A DNA stretch of 12,587 nucleotides from Syntrophaceae bacterium UBA6112 (lineage in GTDB: Bacteria; Desulfobacterota; Syntrophia; Syntrophales; UBA5619). Position numbers and translations under genes: made by a program. Where the stretch lies: assembly GCA_002423465.1 (NCBI GenBank), contig DIWG01000072.1, positions 324 to 12,910 of the forward strand. The letters run 5' to 3'. Below the pieces are notes generated by a model that was not told where the DNA came from, searched no databases, and saw only the letters and a program-made list of their open reading frames with translations. Every line of letters starts with the position of its first letter. The stretch's first letter is position 1. Below, piece by piece: positions 1-5,802 of this stretch.

Positions 1-302
1 AAAAAGGAAGTGAAGGAACAGGTCGCGCAAGGCAAGGAATCCGTGAAGGAAGTAAAGAAGGCCGTGAAGGGCGAGGCAAAAAAAATAAAGAAAGCGGTTA
101 CCAAGGATAAGTCTGCTGTTGATAAGACCCCAACGGCCGAGAAAAAAACGGTGAAGGAAACAGTAAAACAAGGTGTCAAGGATGTGAAAAAAGACGCAAG
201 TAAAATGAAGGAAGCCGTAAAAAAGGAAGTGAAGGAACAGGTTGCGGAAGGAAAGGAATCCGTGAAGGAAGTAAAGAAGGCCGTGAAGGGCGAGGCAAAA
301 AA
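1..302 (+). repeat. 83-nt direct repeat, two copies 219 nt apart, inside the Lys-rich gene
   Basis: Bases 1-83 recur at 220-302 with three differences by my reading (gtc/gtt, caa/gaa, ggc/gga codons). The spacing of 219 nt is 73 codons, so the frame is kept. Only one of the differences changes an amino acid (Gln to Glu). High nucleotide identity, including third positions, points to a recent in-frame duplication or gene conversion. More copies may lie upstream of the window. Confidence 0.9.
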
Positions 303-306
303 GTAA
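1..306 (+). CDS. Lysine-rich repeat protein, LEA-like or histone-H1-like (5' end cut off)
   Basis: The reading frame is open from base 1 to a TAA at 304-306, so 101 codons of the C-terminal part are visible; the start lies outside the window and the GTG at position 10 is unlikely to be the real start. The protein is almost only Lys, Val, Glu, Ala and Gly, with no aromatic residues and no Cys, and carries strong net positive charge. It breaks into loosely 11-residue units such as VKEVKKAVKGE, AKKIKKAVTKD, VKETVKQGVKD and VKKDASKMKEA, the amphipathic periodicity known from group 3 LEA proteins; a similar composition occurs in bacterial histone-H1-like proteins. The middle (about residues 35-50) contains prolines and would break the helix. 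The frame ends right after a repeat unit. A role in desiccation or aggregation protection, or in DNA compaction, is inference only. The frame itself is secure; the function is not. Confidence 0.7.
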   Translation, partial: KKEVKEQVAQGKESVKEVKKAVKGEAKKIKKAVTKDKSAVDKTPTAEKKTVKETVKQGVKDVKKDASKMKEAVKKEVKEQVAEGKESVKEVKKAVKGEAKK

Positions 307-366
307 AGGAAGTTGCTGTTTGAGGATGCACCTGTAGTAGAAAAGAGGCTAAAGTCGACGGCACCA

Positions 367-413
367 ATGACAGGAAACCCGGATGCGTCAGAATCATCCG
401 GGTTTCCTGTCAT
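367..413. terminator. Bidirectional hairpin terminator between the Lys-rich gene and adk
   Basis: A perfect 19-bp inverted repeat (367-385 with 395-413) surrounds a 9-nt loop and lies between two genes that converge, 61 nt after one stop and 25 nt after the other. The stem contains AGGAAACCCGG. The plus-strand side is followed by atatttgt, a weak T-rich tail. The minus-strand side has no clear T-tract. Position and stem strength suggest it ends transcription from both sides. Confidence 0.8.
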
Positions 414-437
414 ATATTTGTAAATATCGAAATACCT

Positions 438-1112
438 CTATCCCAACTTCGCGAGCAGGGCCTGGGAGACTTCTTTCACGCCGGGCGTGCCATCCACCTC
501 GAGAATTGCGGCGCGCGCCCTGAAGTAATTGACGGCGGCCAACGTCCCCGTTTTTGTGTCGTAGTAGATCCCGTGGCGCTTGTCGATTGCCCCCTCGTCC
601 TGGTCGTCGGCCCGGGCGGTCAGTTTGTCGCAGCCGCAGATCCGGCAGACCGGTTTCCCGTCCTTTTCGGCGGGCTTGATCGCGTCGATGAAGATGTTGT
701 TGGGGTGGTTGTTGTCCGTGGCGCAGAGCCGACGGCCCATGATTCGCTTCTTGGCGATCTCCCTGTCGAGGATAATTTCGATGACGCAGTCGAGCTTCAT
801 CCCTGCGTCCTGAAGCGCCTTTCCGAGGGATTCCGCCTGGGCGAGGTTCCGGGGGAAGCCGTCCAAGAGCCAACCGCTCTTGCAGTCTGCCTCTTGGAGG
901 CGGTTCAGGATCATCGGGACGGTGATCGCATCAGGTACCAGCTCGCCACTATCAATGAATACCTTTGCTTTTTTACCAAGTTCTGATCCATTCTTAATGT
1001 TTTCCCTGAAGATGACACCCGTTTCGATGTGGGGTACTCCGTACTTCTTCTGCACCACCGCCCCCTGGGTTCCTTTTCCGCTTCCGTTCGGACCGAAAAT
1101 CAGAATGTTCAT
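438..1112 (-). CDS. adk: Adenylate kinase, variant with Cys-rich LID
   Basis: Cytoplasmic nucleoside monophosphate kinase, ATP + AMP to 2 ADP; 224 residues, slightly longer than usual (about 214-220). Visible motifs: P-loop GPNGSGKGT at residues 7-15 with Lys13; the AMP-binding segment around TGVIFR (31-36); DGFPRN at 84-89; GRR at 126-128 opening the LID; and TARADD (165-170) with the later R179 and Y183 that match the usual RxDD...R..Y pattern. The LID is unusual: residues 129-165 lack the normal YHxxFNPP stretch and instead hold C130, H136, C156, C159 and C161, suggesting a metal-binding LID of a divergent arrangement. The ATG at 1110-1112 has AAGGAG about 9 nt before it. fmdB lies 206 bp upstream on the same strand. 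It could in principle act on another nucleotide, but the NMP-binding motifs favour AMP. Confidence 0.92.
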   Translation of the reverse strand: MNILIFGPNGSGKGTQGAVVQKKYGVPHIETGVIFRENIKNGSELGKKAKVFIDSGELVPDAITVPMILNRLQEADCKSGWLLDGFPRNLAQAESLGKALQDAGMKLDCVIEIILDREIAKKRIMGRRLCATDNNHPNNIFIDAIKPAEKDGKPVCRICGCDKLTARADDQDEGAIDKRHGIYYDTKTGTLAAVNYFRARAAILEVDGTPGVKEVSQALLAKLG

Positions 1113-1318
1113 GTTTGTGCGCTCCTTTATTGAGATGAGATCAGCGGCCCTGGCCGACTGTTGGATATGGAAATGTTTCCGTTTGAGCAGTTGCGTCCAA
1201 TGAACCCTTTTCTTTGCAGGAGGTGAGCATGGACAATGGGTTCAAACCGGAAATCTCACTGCTTGCTTTGCGATACCGCAAATTTCTCACGACGCACGGC
1301 CGTGACCGGTCAGTGTCC

Positions 1319-1531
1319 TCAAGAGGGGCCGCAATGGGTGGCGGCGCAACTCCCGCAACCGGCGTCGCCCGCGGAAGTGTTGCCGATCTTTCCCGCAAAG
1401 GTGGACATCTGACGTTCCACTTTTTTCGACCCGCACTGCAAGCAGGCAACTGCCATCTTTTCGTTGCGGTTCCGAAAGAGGATCTCGAAATCCACTCCGC
1501 ATTTCAGGCATGTGAATTCAAAAATCGGCAT
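1319..1531 (-). CDS. FmdB-family zinc ribbon protein
   Basis: Small protein of 70 residues beginning MPIFEFTCLKCG, the typical opening of the FmdB/putative regulatory protein family. Two Cys pairs, C8/C11 and C30/C33, can form one zinc ribbon; the tail (from about residue 50) is Gly/Ala-rich with three more cysteines at 59, 62 and 67, as often seen in the family. The family name comes from a gene linked to formamidase expression, but the molecular role of most members is unknown. I chose the ATG at 1529-1531 because GAGGAG lies 8 nt before it; an in-frame TTG just upstream is less likely. It reads towards adk and may be co-transcribed with it. A promoter and a long leader lie upstream. Confidence 0.88.
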   Translation of the reverse strand: MPIFEFTCLKCGVDFEILFRNRNEKMAVACLQCGSKKVERQMSTFAGKIGNTSAGDAGCGSCAATHCGPS

Positions 1532-1566
1532 CAACTTATCTCCTCAGGTGAATCGCAATCTCTCTC

Positions 1567-1711
1567 GCCAATTGCGTATCAACGGACGACCTGCCAGCCA
1601 TGTGATGCCCCAGCCCACGGGGTGGGGCTTCACGGTAAGGAAGAGCCCTGTTTTTTAAGTGCGCCCCTGATACACGCATAAAAGGCGGGGCTTGTCCGTT
1701 ATGCTCCCGGC
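1567..1711 (-). ncRNA. Candidate structured leader or small RNA upstream of fmdB
   Basis: In the predicted fmdB leader, AACGGAC and GTCCGTT (plus-strand 1581-1587 and 1694-1700) can pair, with looser outward pairing to GCC/GGC at 1567-1569 and 1709-1711, closing a domain of about 145 nt. Inside it lie a strong hairpin (1602-1612 with 1623-1633, one mismatch in 11) and a 5-bp GCCCC/GGGGC pair (1663-1667 with 1687-1691). The domain would begin a few nt after the predicted transcription start and end about 20 nt before the fmdB ribosome binding site. I do not recognise it as a known riboswitch. The shape (long closed rod with an open middle) would also be compatible with a 6S-like RNA. Function is unproven. 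Confidence 0.35.
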
Positions 1712-1723
1712 AAACGTGTGGGG

Positions 1724-1752
1724 AGATTAGAAGAAACCCTTAAAAATGTCAA
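1724..1752 (-). promoter_or_regulatory. Sigma70-type promoter for fmdB (and possibly adk)
   Basis: On the minus strand a perfect TTGACA (complement of 1747-1752) is followed after 17 nt by TAATCT (complement of 1724-1729); a better-looking TCTAAT overlaps it at 15-nt spacing. Transcription would start near 1717, about 185 nt before the fmdB start codon. Confidence 0.55.
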
Positions 1753-2110
1753 GGATGATCAATAGGAAGAGCGGGGTCAACTCATTTATGCGTGCAACCA
1801 TATGAAATTACATAGATATATTACGAAATTGCCGTTTTGGCGCATGTTCTCGATATCCAAAGCTTTTCGCCTGACAATGGTGGGGAATTGATGGGAGGGA
1901 TGCGAATTGGATCAAAGGTGAATCTCCATATTGTCCTTGACAGGTGAGGGGCGCCGTGAGAGAAAAAACCACTATTTAGATCGGGTGCGAAGACCGCAAG
2001 CACCGCCTGATCGGCGGGGATAAGGGACGAAACAACAGGCTGCTTCATTGTCGGGAAGTCTCATCCTGTATGCGGGGAGCTTCAAAAGTCTTTTAAAACG
2101 ACGGCAGGGC
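1753..2110. other. Intergenic region without a convincing gene
   Basis: About 360 bases between the fmdB promoter and the aminotransferase leader. Base composition is more AT-rich at 1795-1850. An uninterrupted plus-strand frame of about 40 codons ends with TGA at 1942-1944 (reading ...VLDIQSFSPDNGG...), and a 75-codon minus-strand frame covers 1821-2048; neither has a ribosome binding site. Two small overlapping stems, GGTGC/GCACC (1984-1988 with 2000-2004) and CCGCC/GGCGG (2003-2007 with 2013-2017), share two bases and would exclude each other. A TTGACA at about 1937-1942 has no matching -10 box. I see no clear promoter for the aminotransferase. Confidence 0.5.
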
Positions 2111-2115
2111 AGGGT

Positions 2116-2155
2116 AGGACAGGATAGGATAGAACAGGATAGAACAGGATAGGAA
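2116..2155 (+). repeat. Pentanucleotide tandem repeat (AGGAY type), eight units
   Basis: Eight consecutive 5-nt units read aggac, aggat, aggat, agaac, aggat, agaac, aggat, aggaa. Part of it is an exact 10-nt repeat, GGATAGAACA at 2127-2136 and 2137-2146. The tract runs directly into the ribosome binding site of the aminotransferase and each AGGA unit is itself similar to a Shine-Dalgarno core. It is preceded by two GCAGG units. Confidence 0.9.
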
Positions 2156-2165
2156 GGTGTGTTCT

Positions 2166-3347
2166 ATGGCAATCGCGAAAAAGATCAACGGGTTCATGAC
2201 ACAATCCTCTTTCATCCGGAAAATGTTTGAGGAAGGGCTCCGTCTCAAACGGCAATACGGTGCGGAGAACGTCTTTGATTTCAGCCTTGGGAATCCAAAT
2301 ATCGATCCCCCCGAGGCTGTCAAAGCCAGACTCTGTGAGCTGGTTTCCGCCGACATTCCCGGCAAACACATGTACATGCCGAATGCCGGATACCCGGATA
2401 CCCGGGCGGCCGTTGCGGCCGAGCTCAGAGAATCCCGGGGCGTTGCTCTCAAGGCCGACCAGATTGTGATGACATGCGGCGCTGGCGGGGCGCTCAACGT
2501 CATCCTCAAGACGATCCTGGATCCTGGCGATGAGGTGATCATGCTGGCACCCTTTTTCGTGGAGTACCGCTTCTATGCCGACAATGCCGGCGGAGTTTCC
2601 CGGGTCGTTTCGAATCGGGAGGATTTTTCCCTCGATCTCGATGCGATCCGGCAGGCCGTGACCGAAAAAACCAGGGCCGTCCTGATCAACTCTCCAAACA
2701 ACCCGACGGGGAAGGTTTTTGACGAGGACTCAATCCGCGGTCTGGCGACGCTTCTGACGGAAAAGGGAAGGGAGATCGGCCGCGAGATCCTGCTGATCTC
2801 TGACGAGCCCTACAGCGAAATCGTCTATGACGGGGTGCACCTGCCGAGCGTGATGAAGGCCTATCCCCACAGCTTTATCGCCTCCTCCTACTCCAAGAGC
2901 CTCTCCCTGCCCGGCGAACGGATCGGCTACATCGCCGCAAACCCCGCTATGGAGGGCCTGGAGGAGGTCATGGGGGGGCTGACGCTCTGCAACCGGATCC
3001 TCGGTTTTGTGAACGCCCCCTCCTTGATGCAGCGGGCCATCGCCGGTCTCAAGGGCGTGAAGGTGGATGTAGAGACCTACCGGAGGAAACGGGACCTGCT
3101 GTGCGAAGGTCTTGCCTCGGTGGGGTACGAAATCGTCAAGCCCGACGGCGCCTTCTATCTCTTCCCCCGGACGCCCATCGCCGACGACGTCCTGTTTGCG
3201 GACGCCCTCCGGAAGCGACGCATCCTCACCGTCCCCGGGAGCGGCTTCTGCGGCCCCGGCCACATCCGGATCGCATACTGCGTGGACGATGCAACCATAC
3301 TGGGTGCGATTGACGGCTTTGGCGAAGTGCTGAAAGAGTTCAAATAG
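2166..3347 (+). CDS. PLP-dependent class I/II aminotransferase
   Basis: Cytoplasmic fold-type-I aminotransferase of 393 residues, the normal length. Visible landmarks: SLGNPNIDPP (40-49) near the N-terminus; CGAGGAL (104-110) for phosphate binding; NSPNNPTG (175-182) with N179 contacting the cofactor; SDEPY (212-216), where D213 pairs with the pyridine nitrogen; SYSKSLSLPGERIGY (241-255) with K244 as the Schiff-base lysine and R252 as phosphate ligand; HIRIAYC near residue 374 with the Arg that binds the substrate carboxylate. The exact amino acid substrate cannot be read from the sequence; aspartate/aromatic aminotransferase-like enzymes and alanine aminotransferases share this layout. ATG 2166 is preferred over the upstream GTG because AGGAAGGTG ends 6 nt before it. 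The gene stands alone: fmdB diverges upstream, acylphosphatase converges downstream. Confidence 0.92.
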   Translation: MAIAKKINGFMTQSSFIRKMFEEGLRLKRQYGAENVFDFSLGNPNIDPPEAVKARLCELVSADIPGKHMYMPNAGYPDTRAAVAAELRESRGVALKADQIVMTCGAGGALNVILKTILDPGDEVIMLAPFFVEYRFYADNAGGVSRVVSNREDFSLDLDAIRQAVTEKTRAVLINSPNNPTGKVFDEDSIRGLATLLTEKGREIGREILLISDEPYSEIVYDGVHLPSVMKAYPHSFIASSYSKSLSLPGERIGYIAANPAMEGLEEVMGGLTLCNRILGFVNAPSLMQRAIAGLKGVKVDVETYRRKRDLLCEGLASVGYEIVKPDGAFYLFPRTPIADDVLFADALRKRRILTVPGSGFCGPGHIRIAYCVDDATILGAIDGFGEVLKEFK

Positions 3348-3364
3348 TGGTTGTCTGGGACATG

Positions 3365-3393
3365 TGGGGACACCTTGCGGCAAGGTGTCCCCA
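3365..3393. terminator. Strong hairpin between convergent genes
   Basis: TGGGGACACCTTG, loop CGG, then its exact complement: 13 bp perfect with a 3-nt loop, 17 nt after the aminotransferase stop and 13 nt after the acylphosphatase stop on the other strand. No T-tract follows on either strand, so it may act as a weak terminator, an mRNA 3' stabiliser, or be a REP-like dispersed element. Confidence 0.7.
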
Positions 3394-3406
3394 GGCCCGA
3401 AGAATG

Positions 3407-3682
3407 TTAATAGACAATATCGAAGCTGGTGAAGTCGCCTTCGGCATTTTTCTCTTCAGCCTCCACGTGATCCACAAGTGCGGGTGGTGTTCCGGTTCGG
3501 CACCAGGCGAGCATCGCTTCGGCGTTTTTGGGTTTACCCTCGAAAACGGTTTCCACCCGGCCGTCCGGGAGATTCCGAACCCAGCCGGTCAATTCCAATG
3601 AGCGAGCGGTCTTCCAGGTGTTCGCCCGGAAGAAGACCCCTTGGACGCGGCCGGAGATGCGGACATGAAACCGTTTCTTCAT
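3407..3682 (-). CDS. acyP: Acylphosphatase
   Basis: Small cytoplasmic enzyme of 91 residues (normal size) that hydrolyses acyl phosphates such as acetyl phosphate or carbamoyl phosphate. The first signature GRVQGVFFR (11-19) gives the phosphate-binding Arg19; the second, GWVRNLPDGRVE (33-44), gives catalytic Asn37. The ATG overlaps the ligA stop by four bases (ATGA at 3679-3682), with only a weak GGA before it, so translation is probably coupled to ligA. In an anaerobe with heavy acyl-phosphate flux the enzyme could limit acetyl phosphate levels; that is inference. Confidence 0.95.
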   Translation of the reverse strand: MKKRFHVRISGRVQGVFFRANTWKTARSLELTGWVRNLPDGRVETVFEGKPKNAEAMLAWCRTGTPPALVDHVEAEEKNAEGDFTSFDIVY

Positions 3683-5727
3683 TCCGTTTTTCCACCCGTT
3701 AGTGTGTAAAAGGCCTCCTCATCGAGGATGGTGATTCCCTTTTGCCGCGCCTTTTCTATCTTGGAACCGGTTTCTTCCCCTGCGACGAGGTAATCTGTTG
3801 TCTTAGCGAGGGAACTTCCGACCTCCCCCCCCAGGGATTCCACGAGGGCTTTGGCTTCGTTTCGGCCCATTCGGGCCAGGGTTCCCGTAAATACGATTTT
3901 TTTGCCTGTGAAAGGTGTCGTCCGGGACCGCGACATCTCCCGGGGGGTTACGCCCGCACTGCGGAGCTTTTCGATCACCCGAAGATTGGCTGGCTCTCGG
4001 AAGAAGCCGACGATGCTTGCCGCGACTTCAGGGCCGATGTCCCGCACGGTTTGCAGTTTCTCATTGCTGGCCGTGATCAAAGCCTCCAGTGTTCCGTATT
4101 CCCGCGCAAGACCTTTTGCCGTCTGTTCCCCGACGTGGCGGATGCCGAGGGCGAAGATCAGGCGGTCCAGCGGCGGGTTTTTCGCCTGTCCAATGGCCGT
4201 GAGTAGGTTTGATGCCGATTTTTCACCCATCCTTTCCAAACCGAGGAGTTGTTCTTTCGTCAGGAGGAAGAGATCGGCCGGGTCATGGATCAGGCCGGCC
4301 GTCACGAGTTGCGTGACCATTTTTTCTCCCAGCCCCTCGATGTCCAGCGCTCCGCGGGAGGCGAAGTGGGCGATGTGTTCGCGGATCTGCGCCGGGCAGG
4401 CGATGCCGATGCAACGTTGGGCGGCCTCGCCCTCCATCCGGACGACGTGGGAACCGCATTCCGGGCAAGTTTCCGGCATGACAAAGGGATGCTCCGCGCC
4501 CGTTCGTTCGGTCTGGACCACCTCGACGACCTCGGGGATCACGTCACCCGCCCGCCGGATCATGACCGTATCCCCGATGCGGATGTCCTTCTTGCGGATC
4601 TCGTCCTCATTGTGGAGGGTCGCCCGGCTGACCACGACGCCGCCGACGCGGACCGGCCTCATCACGGCGACCGGCGTCAGGACGCCCGTCCGTCCGACCT
4701 GGACGACGATCTGCTCGATGACCGTTTGTTCCTGGATGGCAGCGAATTTGCAGGCAACCGCCCAGCGGGGGCTGCGGGACACGGCGCCGAGACGCTCCTG
4801 CAAGGCGAGGTCATTCACCTTGACCACAATCCCGTCGATCTCGTAGGGGAGTTCTTCGCGTACCTGGTCCATGTGGTGGTAATAGTGGATGCATTCTTCG
4901 ATATCCACCGCGGGACGGATCAGCGGATTCACCTGGAAGCCCCAGGCGGCAAGCGTCCGGAGGACCGCCTCTTGCGTCTGGAAGGAGACCCCTTTCACCG
5001 TCCCGATCGCATAGCAGAACAGGGTGAGCGGTCGTCGCGCCGTGATTCGCGAGTCGAGCTGGCGAAGCGATCCCGCCGCCGCGTTGCGGGGATTGGCGAA
5101 GGGGATGTCTCCCCGTTCCGTCCGGCGGCGGTTCAGGTTGCGAAAGGCCATCCGTTCCATGCAGACCTCTCCCCGGACCTCGATCCTCTCCGGCACGGCC
5201 GCCGTTTCGCCCCCCAGCGGGTTGGCCGGATCCTCTGTTCGCGGAATGGAAAGAGGAATCGCAGGAATCGTCCGGAGGTTCAGCGTGATGTCTTCACCTA
5301 CCATGCCGTCCCCGCGCGTCGAGCCCACCGTCAGCCGGCCGGATTCGTAGAGAAGGTTCACGGCGAGACCGTCGAGCTTCGGCTCCACGACATAGCGGAT
5401 GGGGTTGTCGCTCCCCAGAAACCGGCGGCAGCGGCGGTCGAATTCGCGGATCTCCTCGTCGGAGAACGCGTTGGCCAGGCTGAGCATCGGGGTCAGGTGG
5501 GTGACGGCGACGAATTTTTCCAGCGGTGGGGCCCCCACACGCTGCGTTGGGGAATCCGGAGTGACGAGATCGGGGAATTGCGTTTCAAGATCAATCAACT
5601 CCCGGAGCAGGAGGTCATAGTCGGCGTCGGATATCTCAGGATCATCCAACTGGTAGTAACGGCGGTTATGGTAGAGGATGGTTTCACGGAGAGATTCGGT
5701 CCTGATCTGCGCCGTTTCACGATTCAT
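3679..5727 (-). CDS. ligA: NAD+-dependent DNA ligase LigA
   Basis: Seals nicks in duplex DNA during replication and repair using NAD+. It has 682 residues, the usual length (about 670). Domain order: Ia NMN-binding domain with YHNRRYYQLDDPEISDADYDLL (19-40); adenylation domain with PKLDGLA, K117 being the AMP-accepting lysine; OB fold around 330-400 (VGRTGVLTPVA, RAGDVIPEV); Cys4 zinc finger around 420-442 (CPECG...CIGIACPAQ); helix-hairpin-helix repeats (LEGLGEK-like and LGIRHVGEQTA segments, about 450-590); C-terminal BRCT domain from about 605 (GKKIVFTGTLARMGR to EEAFYTL). ATG at 5725-5727 has AGGGTGA about 6 nt upstream. It overlaps the acylphosphatase start and follows a small uncharacterised gene by 75 bp. 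Nothing is missing; it should be functional. Confidence 0.98.
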   Translation of the reverse strand: MNRETAQIRTESLRETILYHNRRYYQLDDPEISDADYDLLLRELIDLETQFPDLVTPDSPTQRVGAPPLEKFVAVTHLTPMLSLANAFSDEEIREFDRRCRRFLGSDNPIRYVVEPKLDGLAVNLLYESGRLTVGSTRGDGMVGEDITLNLRTIPAIPLSIPRTEDPANPLGGETAAVPERIEVRGEVCMERMAFRNLNRRRTERGDIPFANPRNAAAGSLRQLDSRITARRPLTLFCYAIGTVKGVSFQTQEAVLRTLAAWGFQVNPLIRPAVDIEECIHYYHHMDQVREELPYEIDGIVVKVNDLALQERLGAVSRSPRWAVACKFAAIQEQTVIEQIVVQVGRTGVLTPVAVMRPVRVGGVVVSRATLHNEDEIRKKDIRIGDTVMIRRAGDVIPEVVEVVQTERTGAEHPFVMPETCPECGSHVVRMEGEAAQRCIGIACPAQIREHIAHFASRGALDIEGLGEKMVTQLVTAGLIHDPADLFLLTKEQLLGLERMGEKSASNLLTAIGQAKNPPLDRLIFALGIRHVGEQTAKGLAREYGTLEALITASNEKLQTVRDIGPEVAASIVGFFREPANLRVIEKLRSAGVTPREMSRSRTTPFTGKKIVFTGTLARMGRNEAKALVESLGGEVGSSLAKTTDYLVAGEETGSKIEKARQKGITILDEEAFYTLTGGKTE

Positions 5728-5802
5728 CGTGGGTCACCCTGCCCATTTTTTTAAAACTGTCGAAGATCGGCGAGAGAATTTCTTGCGAGCCATTTCAGTG
5801 AA

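Noticed and set aside
1229..1681. Plus-strand frame of about 150 codons antisense to fmdB, with a perfect ribosome binding site
   Set aside because: Composition is unlike a protein, it overlaps the well supported FmdB zinc ribbon, and it continues through the folded leader. Only its ribosome binding site is notable.
1935..1990. Plus-strand promoter for the aminotransferase starting from TTGACA at about 1937
   Set aside because: No acceptable -10 box at 16-18 nt; the AT-rich TATTTA lies about 30 nt away.
1821..2048. 75-codon minus-strand frame between fmdB and the aminotransferase
   Set aside because: No ribosome binding site and no recognisable motif; the opposite strand is equally open.
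2116..2155. CRISPR or protein-coding repeat for the pentanucleotide tract
   Set aside because: Units are 5 nt without spacers, and the minus-strand frame through it only shows Leu/Tyr/Pro low complexity.
2730..3383. 217-codon minus-strand frame over the aminotransferase
   Set aside because: Shadow of a clear PLP enzyme with all its motifs.
4249..5754. 501-codon plus-strand frame antisense to ligA (and another of 331 codons at 3851-4846)
   Set aside because: Long antisense frames are expected in GC-rich genes with this codon bias; the sequence is Asp/Arg/His-rich noise, and LigA on the other strand is complete.
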